DNA of 64,000 nucleotides from Sediminibacterium goheungense (GCF_004361915.1 NZ_SNWP01000011.1:620001-684000), one strand, 5' to 3'; numbered from the stretch's first letter, positions 35,547-43,740 are shown. The notes: a model not told the origin generated them from the letters alone. Translations and numbers: made by a program.

Positions 35547-36137
35547 ATGGCACGTCCAGTCAGATTTAATATTAACCCCATACCAGCTAATACAGCCGAT
35601 GCTATTTCAACCGTAAAAGCGCCGGATGGCTTCTCCGGGGAAGGTTTTTTTACCACCCAATTGAGTAGTGTTGTGGGCCTGGCCCGTAAAAACTCTATCT
35701 GGCCCTTACCCTTTGCAACATCCTGCTGCGGTATTGAGTTCATGGCAACCATGGGGTCGCATTATGATCTTGCCCGTTTCGGATCGGAACGCGTAGGGTT
35801 TTCTCCCCGCCAGTGTGACCTGCTGATGGTAATGGGTACCATCGCCAAAAAAATGGGCCCGGTTCTGCGCCAGGTTTACCTCCAGATGGCTGAGCCACGA
35901 TGGGTAATTGCCGTGGGAGCCTGTGCATCCAGCGGTGGTATTTTCGATACTTACAGTGTATTGCAGGGCATCGATCAGGTAATTCCTGTAGATGTATATG
36001 TGCCGGGATGTCCGCCAAGACCAGAAGCCATATTGGATGGTTTTATGAAAATTCAGGACCTGGTAGGTCAGGAAAGCATCCGTAGAAGAAACAGCGAGCA
36101 TTATAAAGCACTTTTGAATAGCTACGGCATTCAGTAA
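35547..36137 (+). CDS. nuoB: NADH-quinone oxidoreductase subunit B
   Basis: The subunit that carries cluster N2, the last iron-sulfur centre before quinone. At 196 residues it is normal. The four ligands are visible: tandem Cys60-Cys61 in ATSCCGIEFMA, Cys126 in VGACASSGG and Cys155 in VPGCPPRPE. An N-terminal tail of about 35 residues precedes the core, as usual in this phylum. Preceded by a small hairpin. Confidence 0.97.
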   Translation: MARPVRFNINPIPANTADAISTVKAPDGFSGEGFFTTQLSSVVGLARKNSIWPLPFATSCCGIEFMATMGSHYDLARFGSERVGFSPRQCDLLMVMGTIAKKMGPVLRQVYLQMAEPRWVIAVGACASSGGIFDTYSVLQGIDQVIPVDVYVPGCPPRPEAILDGFMKIQDLVGQESIRRRNSEHYKALLNSYGIQ

Positions 36138-36150
36138 GATTGTCTATAGA

Positions 36151-36170
36151 TCATGGTGGAAGCACCATGA
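36151..36170 (+). repeat. hairpin before nuoC
   Basis: Perfect 8-bp stem TCATGGTG/CACCATGA with loop GAAG, ending 15 nt before the nuoC start codon. Confidence 0.72.
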
Positions 36171-36185
36171 ACAAAATAAAAGATA

Positions 36186-36692
36186 ATGGCCTTAACCAAC
36201 GAATACATACAACAAAAGCTGAAGGAAAAATTCGGTGACCTGGTGTACAACTTTGAGGAATCCTTTGGAATGCTGAGCTTTGAGGCGCCCAAGGATCAGA
36301 ACCTGAAAATATTACAGTTTCTGTACGATGAAGATTCACTCCAGTTTCGTTTTCTGACCGACCTCTGCGCCGTAAACTATCCGGATGATGCCGGAAGAGA
36401 ACTGGCAGTGGTGTATCATTTGCATAATCTTACTGAGAATATTAGGATCCGTTTTAAAGTATTTACAGCTGTAGCCAATCCGGATGTATTTACGGCTTCA
36501 CAACTTTTTTCCAGTGCCAACTGGATGGAGCGTGAAACCTATGATTTCTATGGTGTAAACTTCGTGGGGCATCCCAACCTGAAACGAATTCTGAATGTAG
36601 ACGAGATGGATTATTTCCCATTAAGAAAGGAATATCCACTGGAAGATCAGACAAGGATTGATAAGGATGATGAAATGTTTGGAAGAGGATAA
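36186..36692 (+). CDS. nuoC: NADH-quinone oxidoreductase subunit C
   Basis: The 30-kDa peripheral-arm subunit, 168 residues, separate from NuoD (some bacteria fuse them). The family signature is present: NWMERETYDFYGVNFVGHPN, then RILNVDEMDYFPLRKEYPL near the C terminus. A tandem-word hairpin starts directly after its stop codon. Confidence 0.96.
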   Translation: MALTNEYIQQKLKEKFGDLVYNFEESFGMLSFEAPKDQNLKILQFLYDEDSLQFRFLTDLCAVNYPDDAGRELAVVYHLHNLTENIRIRFKVFTAVANPDVFTASQLFSSANWMERETYDFYGVNFVGHPNLKRILNVDEMDYFPLRKEYPLEDQTRIDKDDEMFGRG

Positions 36693-36760
36693 TTAGTGAA
36701 TGGTGAATGGTCAATGGTGAATGATGCAATATTCACCATTAACCATTCACTACTCACTCA
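36693..36760. repeat. GAATGGT word hairpin between nuoC and nuoD
   Basis: The left arm (36695-36722) reads GTGAATGGTCAATGGTGAAT, the right arm (36730-36757) is ATTCACCATTAACCATTCAC and ACTCACT. The inner 20 bp pair with one G:T. It lies inside the operon. Confidence 0.88.
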
Positions 36761-36803
36761 CAATACGAATTATTTAGCCGAAAGGTTGATCAACATAGTA
36801 ACC

Positions 36804-38036
36804 ATGTTAGCGCAACAACAACATAATATCAAATTACCGGAAGGTTCCATTGAGAAAGAGACGACTACACTAAACGTGGGTCCAACACACCCGGCTACAC
36901 ATGGGGTGTTCCAGAATATTATGGAACTGGATGGTGAAAGAGTGGTGTCAACCGAACAAACGGTTGGTTATATACATCGTGCATTTGAAAAGCTGGCTGA
37001 ACGCAGACCACTTTACCAGATTACACCGATCACTGACCGACTGAATTATTGCAGCAGCCCGATTAATAATATGGGATGGCATCTTACCTGTGAAAAATTA
37101 TTGGGTGTAAGTACGCCGAAGAGGGTAGACTATCTCCGTGTAATTATCATGGAACTGGCCCGTATCTCCGATCACCTGATCTGTAATTCGATTGTGGGAG
37201 TTGATACAGGTGCTTATACGGGCTTCCTGTATGTAATGCAATACCGTGAATTAATCTATGAAATATATGAAGAAGTATGTGGGTCCCGCCTTACTACTAA
37301 TATTGGGCGTATTGGCGGTTTTGAAAGGAATTTCACAAATACAGCGTTTACGAAACTCGAGAAATTCTTAAATGAATATCCGAAAGTGCTGAAAGAATTT
37401 GAAAATCTCTTCGCACGTAACCGCATTTTCATGGAACGTACACAGGGTACGGGTGGCATCAGTGCGGAAAGAGCATTGAACTACGGCTTTACTGGTCCTA
37501 ACCTGCGTGCAGCAGGTGTAGATTACGATGTAAGGGTCCATAGCCCATACAGCAGTTATCAGGATTTTAACTTCACCGTTCCGGTAGGTACTACCGGCGA
37601 TAACTACGACCGTTTCCTGGTTCGTAATGCAGAAATGTGGCAAAGTCTGAGTATTATAGAACAGGCATACCAGAAGATACAGGAATTTAAAGGAGCAGAT
37701 GCGGAAGTGTATCATGCAGATGTTCCTGAATATTACCTGCCAAAGAAAGAAGATGTGTACACCAAGATGGAAGCACTTATCTGGCATTTTAAAATCATTA
37801 TGGGTGAAATTGATATGCCAAAAGGAGAAGTGTACCACGCTGTAGAAGGAGGAAACGGTGAATTAGGCTTTTACCTGATTAGTGACGGTGGAAGAACGCC
37901 ATTCCGCCTGCATTTCAGAAGGCCTTGTTTTATTTATTATCAGGCTTATCCTGAACTGATACAGGGAGGTATGCTGAGTGATGCAATTGTAACAATGAGT
38001 AGCTTAAACCTCATCGCAGGAGAGCTGGACGCTTAA
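36804..38036 (+). CDS. nuoD: NADH-quinone oxidoreductase subunit D
   Basis: The 49-kDa subunit that forms the quinone pocket with NuoB; 410 residues. The ATG at 36804 is chosen because the longer in-frame version (from 36696) would translate the repeat hairpin. Family motifs: VGPTHPATHGVFQNIMELDG, GYIHRAFEKLAE, TPITDRLNYCSSPINN and, at the end, FYLISDGGRTPFRLHFRRPC. Homologous to hydrogenase large subunits but without the nickel ligands. Confidence 0.96.
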   Translation: MLAQQQHNIKLPEGSIEKETTTLNVGPTHPATHGVFQNIMELDGERVVSTEQTVGYIHRAFEKLAERRPLYQITPITDRLNYCSSPINNMGWHLTCEKLLGVSTPKRVDYLRVIIMELARISDHLICNSIVGVDTGAYTGFLYVMQYRELIYEIYEEVCGSRLTTNIGRIGGFERNFTNTAFTKLEKFLNEYPKVLKEFENLFARNRIFMERTQGTGGISAERALNYGFTGPNLRAAGVDYDVRVHSPYSSYQDFNFTVPVGTTGDNYDRFLVRNAEMWQSLSIIEQAYQKIQEFKGADAEVYHADVPEYYLPKKEDVYTKMEALIWHFKIIMGEIDMPKGEVYHAVEGGNGELGFYLISDGGRTPFRLHFRRPCFIYYQAYPELIQGGMLSDAIVTMSSLNLIAGELDA

Positions 38037-38039
38037 TAA

Positions 38040-38104
38040 TTTGAAAATTTGGAAATTTGAAAATGTGCTAATAAAAACTACACTTCCAAATTTCCAAACT
38101 TCCA
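38040..38104. repeat. AAATTTGGA word hairpin between nuoD and nuoE
   Basis: The left arm (38040-38067) reads TTTGAAAATTTGGAAATTTG; the right arm (38081-38104) CACTTCCAAATTTCCAAACT. Word composition is close to the arms around the four-helix-bundle gene at 40950. Confidence 0.82.
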
Positions 38105-38121
38105 TCCCGCTCTAAGCGGGA
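38105..38121 (+). repeat. hairpin before nuoE
   Basis: TCCCGCT/AGCGGGA, 7-bp stem with a 3-nt loop, ending 14 nt before the nuoE start codon. Resembles TCCCGTCTCAGGCGGGA before nuoL. Confidence 0.72.
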
Positions 38122-38135
38122 CCAAATTGATTTGT

Positions 38136-38636
38136 ATGGTAAGATTTTCAGAAGAACAGATGACCGAGTTTAAAAGACTGGTAGCCCGCTATCCGGAAGG
38201 AAAGCAGAAGAGTGCTTTGTTACCGGTATTACACCTGGCACAGGATAGTTTTGGAGGATGGTTAAGCTCGGAAACAATGGATTATGTAGCAGAGCTGTTG
38301 CAGATTACACCCATTGAAGTGTATGAAGTGGCAACATTCTATAGCATGTATAACCTCAAGCCAGTAGGTAAATACATGTTTGAGGTTTGTCAGACAGGTC
38401 CATGTATGCTGAAAGGCAGTGATGATATTATTGCATATATCGGTGAGAAACTGGGCATTAAACCCGGCGAAACAACACAGGATGGTATGTTTACCCTGAA
38501 AACTGTGGAATGTCTGGGAGCCTGTGGTTATGCACCGATGATGCAGTTGGGAAAACATTATCGCGAACACCTGACCAAAGAGAGCGTAGATGCTATTATC
38601 GATGAATGTAGAAAAACAGCAGTTAACCTGAATTAA
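38136..38636 (+). CDS. nuoE: NADH-quinone oxidoreductase subunit E
   Basis: Thioredoxin-like 24-kDa subunit with the N1a [2Fe-2S] cluster; 166 residues from the ATG at 38136 (a TTG three codons upstream is less likely). Ligands are Cys85 and Cys90 in EVCQTGPCM, and Cys126 and Cys130 in VECLGACGYAP. The next gene is not nuoF but an NlpE-like lipoprotein only 5 nt downstream. Confidence 0.96.
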   Translation: MVRFSEEQMTEFKRLVARYPEGKQKSALLPVLHLAQDSFGGWLSSETMDYVAELLQITPIEVYEVATFYSMYNLKPVGKYMFEVCQTGPCMLKGSDDIIAYIGEKLGIKPGETTQDGMFTLKTVECLGACGYAPMMQLGKHYREHLTKESVDAIIDECRKTAVNLN

Positions 38637-38641
38637 GTAGT

Positions 38642-39121
38642 ATGAGATCATCGGCTATCTATACCATAATCAGTTTGTTGCTGGTAACCGCCTGTGAAAA
38701 TACGGCTGTAACAGGTACAACAACTATTCAGGTAACGGATACTGTTTTAGAAGATGCATCGATTGATACAGTTCAAAATGGCGGTATGTCTGTAGGTGCC
38801 ACAGCAAAAAATTCTTTGGATGTGGTAGGAAAGTATAAAGGCATTTTACCCTGTGCTGATTGTGAAGGAATTGAAACCAATATTGAATTGAAATCAGACA
38901 GTACGTATAGCAGAGAGATGAAATACCTGGGTAAAAAAGACAATCTTTTTACGGCCAGCGGTAAGTGGACCTGGGTAAGTGAGTTTGTGATTAGCCTGGG
39001 CAGCATCAAAGAAGGACCGAACAGGTATTTTGTAGCAGAAGGTAAATTGTTGCAATTGGATATGAGTGGCAAAAAAATCAGTGGACCACTGGCTGACAAA
39101 TATGAACTGAAAAAACAATAA
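38642..39121 (+). CDS. NlpE-like lipoprotein
   Basis: A 159-residue lipoprotein (lipobox LLLVTACEN, Cys18). The mature part carries the NlpE N-terminal signature GKYKGILPCADCEGIETNIE with the CxxC pair Cys71/Cys74, followed by SDSTYSREMKYLG. In E. coli NlpE activates the Cpx envelope stress response and has been linked to copper; the Bacteroidota single-domain versions are of unknown role. It sits inside the nuo cluster, its stop overlapping the next start by 1 nt, so it must be cotranscribed. Confidence 0.86.
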   Translation: MRSSAIYTIISLLLVTACENTAVTGTTTIQVTDTVLEDASIDTVQNGGMSVGATAKNSLDVVGKYKGILPCADCEGIETNIELKSDSTYSREMKYLGKKDNLFTASGKWTWVSEFVISLGSIKEGPNRYFVAEGKLLQLDMSGKKISGPLADKYELKKQ

Positions 39122-39552
39122 TGAAAAGAGGGCTGCTCATATTGTTCACCTTATTTTCTTTAACAGCTATTGCACAAGGCAAGGCTGAGCAGAAAATTTT
39201 ACAGCAGCTCAAAGCTTTGAACGGAGCCATTTTTGTTAACAGAGATAGTATTGTTTTGGCCGGACTGGTGGACGAAAAAGTGACTTACGGGCATTCAAGC
39301 GGAAAAATTGAGAACAAAGCTGAGATGGTACACAATGCCATGGTAAGCCCAACAACTTATAAGGATTTTGGAATGAGTGAAGTGTCGATACATATAGAAG
39401 GTAAAACGGCTATTGTTCGACATGTATTAAAGGCAAAGTCATTTGATGCAGCGGGCAAGGAAGGTGTGCTGCACCTGAATGTGTTGCAGACATGGATAAA
39501 GAAAAATAAACAATGGATGCTGGTAGCCAGACAGGCTGTTAAGTTATCCTGA
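39121..39552 (+). CDS. NTF2-like (DUF4440/SnoaL-type) exported protein
   Basis: A 143-residue protein with signal peptide (MKRGLLILFTLFSLTAIAQ). The mature part is a cone-shaped NTF2-like fold by pattern: helix KILQQLKALNGAIFVNRDSI, LAGLVDEKVTYGHSSGKIEN and the strand pair TAIVRHVLKAKSF and LNVLQTWIKKNKQWMLVARQ. No catalytic assignment is possible. TAATG overlap with the NlpE-like gene shows translational coupling. Like its neighbour it interrupts nuoE and nuoF. Confidence 0.82.
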   Translation: MKRGLLILFTLFSLTAIAQGKAEQKILQQLKALNGAIFVNRDSIVLAGLVDEKVTYGHSSGKIENKAEMVHNAMVSPTTYKDFGMSEVSIHIEGKTAIVRHVLKAKSFDAAGKEGVLHLNVLQTWIKKNKQWMLVARQAVKLS

Positions 39553-39574
39553 TAAGTGATATCAAATACAAAAC

Positions 39575-39586
39575 TCCTGAAAGGGA
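39575..39586 (+). repeat. weak hairpin before nuoF
   Basis: TCCT/GGGA with a GAAA loop (4 bp, one T:G), ending 7 nt before the nuoF start codon. Weak alone; listed because of its similarity to the other pre-nuo hairpins. Confidence 0.4.
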
Positions 39587-39593
39587 AAGGTAT

Positions 39594-40949
39594 ATGAGTA
39601 AAAAACTATTGTTAGAGAAGGCGCACGTGGAAGGGATACGCTATTTCGATGTATATCGTCGGGAGGGTGGATATCGTAGTGTGGAGAAGGCACTGAAAGA
39701 AATGAGTCCCGAAGCGATTGTTGAAGAAGTTAAGAAAAGTGGTTTGCGTGGTCGTGGTGGTGCCGGTTTCCCTGCCGGCATGAAATGGAGCTTTATTGCC
39801 AAACCTGAAGGTGTGCCCCGTCACCTGGTATGTAATGCCGATGAAAGTGAGCCAGGTACATTTAAAGACAGGTACCTTATGGAATTTATTCCGCACCTGT
39901 TAATTGAAGGATTGATTGTTTCTTCTTTTGCATTGGGTAGTAACGATACCTATATCTATATCCGTGGAGAATATGCATGGATCGTTAATATTTTAGAGCA
40001 GGCTATCAATGAAGCGAAAAACAATGGCTTTCTTGGTAAGAATATTTTAGGTACAGGTTTCGATTGCAATATTCATGTGCAAAGAGGTGCTGGCGCCTAT
40101 ATCTGTGGTGAAGAAACTGCATTGATCGAATCATTGGAAGGTAAACGAGGCAACCCCAGAATTAAACCACCCTTCCCTGCGGTAAAAGGTGTTTGGGACA
40201 GGCCCACTGTAGTAAACAATGTAGAAACACTGGCAGCAGTGGTTCCCATCATTAATATGGGTGGCGATGAATATGCTAAAATAGGTGTAGGCCGTTCAAC
40301 CGGTACCAAACTGATTAGTGCCTGCGGTAATATTAATAAGCCGGGTGTATATGAAATTGATATGACCATTTCTGTAGAAGAGTTTATTTACAGTGATGAA
40401 TATTGTGGAGGAATAGCCAATGGCAAAAAACTAAAAGCCTGTATTCCTGGCGGATCATCCGTACCCATTTTACCTGCCAATCTGTTATTAAAAACAGCCA
40501 AAGGTGAAACACGCTATATGAACTATGAGAGTCTTGCCGATGGTGGTTTTGCAACAGGTTCGATGATGGGTTCAGGTGGATTTATTGTATTGGATGAGGA
40601 CCAGTGTGTGGTACGTCATACTTTATCATTGGCCCGCTTCTATCGTCATGAAAGTTGCGGACAGTGTTCACCTTGTCGGGAAGGCACAGGTTGGATGGAA
40701 AAGATCCTGAAGAATATTGAATATGGAAAGGGTAAGATGAGTGATATTGATTTGTTATGGGATATCCAGCGAAAGATAGAAGGTAATACGATTTGTCCGT
40801 TGGGTGACGCCGCTGCATGGCCAGTAGCTGCGGCTATACGTCATTTCAGAGATGAGTTTGAATGGCACGTGCTGAATCCGGAAGAGTCACAAAAAAGAAA
40901 TTATGGTCTGGCTCATTATGCAGATCCTATTCATGTTCCGGTTGGATAA
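39594..40949 (+). CDS. nuoF: NADH-quinone oxidoreductase subunit F
   Basis: The 51-kDa subunit that binds NADH, FMN and cluster N3; 451 residues. The glycine-rich nucleotide loop is GLRGRGGAGFPAGMKWSF; FMN contacts lie in CNADESEPGTFKDR and GAGAYICGEETALIESLEG; the [4Fe-4S] ligands are in ESCGQCSPCREGTGW plus NTICPLGDAAAWP. The stop codon is followed immediately by the arm of the four-helix-bundle element. Confidence 0.97.
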   Translation: MSKKLLLEKAHVEGIRYFDVYRREGGYRSVEKALKEMSPEAIVEEVKKSGLRGRGGAGFPAGMKWSFIAKPEGVPRHLVCNADESEPGTFKDRYLMEFIPHLLIEGLIVSSFALGSNDTYIYIRGEYAWIVNILEQAINEAKNNGFLGKNILGTGFDCNIHVQRGAGAYICGEETALIESLEGKRGNPRIKPPFPAVKGVWDRPTVVNNVETLAAVVPIINMGGDEYAKIGVGRSTGTKLISACGNINKPGVYEIDMTISVEEFIYSDEYCGGIANGKKLKACIPGGSSVPILPANLLLKTAKGETRYMNYESLADGGFATGSMMGSGGFIVLDEDQCVVRHTLSLARFYRHESCGQCSPCREGTGWMEKILKNIEYGKGKMSDIDLLWDIQRKIEGNTICPLGDAAAWPVAAAIRHFRDEFEWHVLNPEESQKRNYGLAHYADPIHVPVG

Positions 40950-41409
40950 ATCAAAATTCAAAAGTAAAAATTCAAAATATGGAACTTGAATTTGATGCTT
41001 TTGAAGTTACTGAGGGAGAAAAACCTTACAATATCAGACATAGATGCTATTTCTTTTCAAAGGAAATCATCTTCTTTGTAAGAGATTGTAAGTACGATAA
41101 GGTTTATAGCTCTTTGTTCGATCAGTTAGTGAGAAGTGGAACTTCCATTGGAGCAAATTTGGTAGAAGGTAAAGCCGGAAGTTCAAAGAAAGATTGGAAA
41201 AGATATTTCGACATTGCATTGAAATCGGCAAACGAAACAAAATACTGGTTGTGTCTGATAAGAGACACGATTGAAGTATCGAAACCGAAAGTAAATGAAC
41301 TGATCAAAGAAGCAGATGAAATATCAAAAATCATCGCTTCAATAATTATTAACGCCAAATAGTTAAAGACCAAATTATTTTTGGCTTTTGACTTTTGATT
41401 TTTGAATTA
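40950..41409 (+). mobile_element. inverted-repeat element with four-helix-bundle gene
   Basis: About 460 nt that exactly fill the nuoF-nuoG gap. The left arm (40950-40970, ATCAAAATTCAAAAGTAAAA) and right arm (41378-41399) pair with two mismatches and one bulge; extra copies of the word AATTCAAAA extend both arms. The gene for an intervening-sequence-type four-helix protein lies between them. The layout is like that of 23S rRNA intervening sequences, an ORF within a stem, but here it is in an mRNA. Mobility is inferred. Confidence 0.6.
40979..41362 (+). CDS. four-helix bundle protein (23S rRNA IVS/S23 family)
   Basis: A 127-residue helical protein. The ATG at 40979 is chosen since the longer frame overlaps nuoF. 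The family pattern is clear: FSKEIIFFVRDCKYDKVYSS, LFDQLVRSGTSIGANLVEGK, SSKKDWKRYFDIALKSANET and KYWLCLIRDT. The family is encoded in intervening sequences of 23S rRNA genes and at many other sites, and is related in fold to Avd of diversity-generating retroelements. The biochemical role is unknown. Its base composition is AT-richer than the flanking nuo genes, suggesting later arrival. Confidence 0.9.
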   Translation: MELEFDAFEVTEGEKPYNIRHRCYFFSKEIIFFVRDCKYDKVYSSLFDQLVRSGTSIGANLVEGKAGSSKKDWKRYFDIALKSANETKYWLCLIRDTIEVSKPKVNELIKEADEISKIIASIIINAK

Positions 41410-41414
41410 ATGCT

Positions 41415-42533
41415 ATGTCTGAACAACAATTGTTTAAAGTAACAATCGACAACATCACGATTGAAGTGCCGGCGGGAACGACCATTCTCAATGCTGCGCG
41501 TAAGATCGGTGGCGATGTGGCACCTCCTGCCATGTGCTATTACAGCAAGCTGGAAGGAAGTGGTGGTAAATGCCGTACCTGTCTTGTGGAAGTAAGCAAA
41601 GGTTCTGAAAAAGATCCACGCCCCATGCCTAAACTGGTGGCGTCCTGTCGTACTACCGTGATGGATGGTATGGAAGTGAAAAACATAACCAGCGAAAAAG
41701 TAATTGATGCAAGGGCTGGCGTGGTAGAATTTTTACTGTTGAATCATCCGTTGGATTGTCCGATCTGTGATCAGGCAGGAGAATGTCATTTACAGGATCT
41801 GAGTTATGAGCATGGCAAAGAGGGTACCCGTTATGAGTTCCAGCGCAGAACATTTAAGAAACACGATCTGGGTCCATATATACAATTGCACATGACCCGT
41901 TGTATTCTCTGTTACCGTTGTGTATTCACTGCCGATCAGTTAACAAAGAAAAGAGAACACGGTGTATTAGATCGCGGTGATCATGCTGAGATTGCAACCT
42001 TTATTGAAAAGAGCCTGGACAATGATTTTATTGGTAATGTGATTGATGTTTGTCCGGTAGGGGCATTAACCGACAAAACCTTCCGTTTTAAAAACAGGGT
42101 ATGGTTTCTGAAACCGGTAGATGCACACCGTGATTGTCCAACCTGTAGCGGAAAAGTTACCTTATGGAACAGAGGTGATGAGGTTTTCAGGGTTACCGCA
42201 AGAAAAGATGAATGGGGTGAGGTAGAAAATACAGAAGATGGCAAACCCGGATGGATCTGTAATACCTGCCGGTTTGAGAAAAAGAAAACCAGTGACTGGG
42301 TAATTGAAGGTCCAAGAATGATCAACAGGCATTCTGTGATTTCACAAGGCCACTATGCCGGTAAAATAGGTATGCATAAGCCAACAGAAACTTTTGAAGC
42401 GGTAAATGATGGCAGAAAACCTCAGTTACTGATGGATATTCATTCTGTTAGTGAAGTAAATAAACCAGAAGTGCAGCTGAGCCTGATAGATGGTCCTGCT
42501 CACTCACAGGTATTTAATCAGAACAAAGACTAA
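41415..42533 (+). CDS. nuoG: NADH-quinone oxidoreductase subunit G, short form
   Basis: The 75-kDa-type subunit reduced to its iron-sulfur part, 372 residues. The N-terminal [2Fe-2S] ferredoxin domain has PPAMCYYSKLEGSGGKCRTC and VASCRT; then the His/Cys-ligated cluster (LDCPICDQAGECHLQDLSYE) and a [4Fe-4S] site (TRCILCYRCVF, VIDVCPVGAL). Additional cysteines (DCPTCSG, WICNTCRF) follow. The large molybdopterin-oxidoreductase domain of E. coli NuoG (about 900 residues) is absent, as I recall for other Bacteroidota. It begins 5 nt after the four-helix-bundle element. Confidence 0.94.
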   Translation: MSEQQLFKVTIDNITIEVPAGTTILNAARKIGGDVAPPAMCYYSKLEGSGGKCRTCLVEVSKGSEKDPRPMPKLVASCRTTVMDGMEVKNITSEKVIDARAGVVEFLLLNHPLDCPICDQAGECHLQDLSYEHGKEGTRYEFQRRTFKKHDLGPYIQLHMTRCILCYRCVFTADQLTKKREHGVLDRGDHAEIATFIEKSLDNDFIGNVIDVCPVGALTDKTFRFKNRVWFLKPVDAHRDCPTCSGKVTLWNRGDEVFRVTARKDEWGEVENTEDGKPGWICNTCRFEKKKTSDWVIEGPRMINRHSVISQGHYAGKIGMHKPTETFEAVNDGRKPQLLMDIHSVSEVNKPEVQLSLIDGPAHSQVFNQNKD

Positions 42534-42545
42534 TCGCATTTTATA

Positions 42546-43598
42546 ATGACACTACTTGCTTTTGATTGGGCTTTATTGATAGAAAAACTCGTACTGATTG
42601 CAGTTATTGTTTTCGGTAGTCTGGGTATTGCCCTGTATACAACTTTTGCTGAAAGAAAGGTAGCGGCCGTATTGCAGGATCGCCCTGGACCTAACCGTGC
42701 CGGTCCTTTTGGATTGTTACAGCCTTTTGCTGACGGTCTGAAACTGATGATGAAGGAGGAAATCATTCCCAATACTTCCAATAAAGTATTGTTCATTCTG
42801 GGGCCGGGCCTCGCCATGACAGCGGCACTGATGACCTGTGCCGTAATACCCTGGAGCAGTCATGTAGAACTATTCGACAGAAAAATAGAATTACAGATTG
42901 CGGATATCAATATCGGTATCCTCTATGTATTTGGTGTAGTGAGTATGGGGGTTTATGGGATCATGATTGGTGGATGGGCATCCAATAATAAATTCTCGCT
43001 GATGGCCGCATTGCGTGGCGCATCACAGGCCATTAGTTATGAACTGGCGATGGGTCTTGCATTGATCGCTGTTTTGATGTTATCCGGTTCATTAAGCCTT
43101 AAAGCTATTGTAGGAGAACAGATGGCTGATGGTAATTACTGGAATATTGTTTACCAGCCATTAGGATTTCTGATCTTCTTTGTATGTGCGCTTGCAGAAT
43201 GTAACAGAACTCCGTTCGATTTACCTGAAGCAGAGAATGAGCTGAACTTTGGTTACCATCAGGAATATTCATCTATGAAACTGGGCTTTTATCTGTTCGC
43301 AGAATATGTAAATATGATTATGAGCAGTGCGGTAATGGCATGTTTATATTTTGGAGGGTATGATATTCCATTCCTTGATGAATCAACATTGGCTCCGAAT
43401 GTGGCAGCATTATTAGGTATTGGTGCATTATTAACCAAGATTGTAATTTTTATATTCATATTCATGTGGATACGCTGGACTATACCGCGTTTCCGTTATG
43501 ATCAATTAATGAACCTGGGCTGGAAAACAATGATTCCACTGGCACTGGCGAATATGCTGATTACAGGGGCTTTGATTTTGTGGAAGACCGGTGTTTAA
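42546..43598 (+). CDS. nuoH: NADH-quinone oxidoreductase subunit H
   Basis: Eight-helix membrane subunit at the junction with the peripheral arm, 350 residues, lining the quinone tunnel. Signatures are ERKVAAVLQDRPGPNRAGPF after TM1 and AECNRTPFDLPEAENELNFG in the conserved loop with acidic residues for proton coupling. It starts 12 nt after nuoG with no hairpin in the gap. Confidence 0.97.
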   Translation: MTLLAFDWALLIEKLVLIAVIVFGSLGIALYTTFAERKVAAVLQDRPGPNRAGPFGLLQPFADGLKLMMKEEIIPNTSNKVLFILGPGLAMTAALMTCAVIPWSSHVELFDRKIELQIADINIGILYVFGVVSMGVYGIMIGGWASNNKFSLMAALRGASQAISYELAMGLALIAVLMLSGSLSLKAIVGEQMADGNYWNIVYQPLGFLIFFVCALAECNRTPFDLPEAENELNFGYHQEYSSMKLGFYLFAEYVNMIMSSAVMACLYFGGYDIPFLDESTLAPNVAALLGIGALLTKIVIFIFIFMWIRWTIPRFRYDQLMNLGWKTMIPLALANMLITGALILWKTGV

Positions 43599-43599
43599 T

Positions 43600-43672
43600 G
43601 TGAGTTGTAATTGTGAATTGTTAATGAAGATTTAGAATATCTATTCGCCATTGACCATTCACCATTCACGAA
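43600..43672. repeat. GAATTG/GAATGGT word hairpin between nuoH and nuoI
   Basis: The left arm has GTGAGTTGTAATTGTGAATT, the right arm ATTGACCATTCACCATTCAC. Pairing is imperfect (G:T rich). It shares words with the loci at 13486 and 36693. Confidence 0.7.
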
Positions 43673-43677
43673 TAACA

Positions 43678-43709
43678 CTTGGTCTTAATAAAGTAGAAAA
43701 ATATTTTTG
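43678..43709 (+). promoter_or_regulatory. internal promoter before nuoI
   Basis: CTTG (43678-43681), 20-nt spacer, TATTTTTG (43702-43709). It is followed by a 4-bp hairpin ACCC/GGGT with loop GTAA (43722-43733) that ends 7 nt before the nuoI ATG. Confidence 0.68.
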
Positions 43710-43740
43710 CAAACGAAAAAAACCCGTAAGGGTATAAGAT

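Noticed and set aside
36696..36803. N-terminal extension of NuoD
   Set aside because: It translates the tandem-word hairpin and lies before the conserved N terminus; the ATG at 36804 is preferred.
40950..41409. Diversity-generating retroelement or retron around the four-helix-bundle gene
   Set aside because: No reverse transcriptase gene, no template/variable repeat pair and no msr/msd-like region is present in the window; only the protein fold family and arms hint at it.
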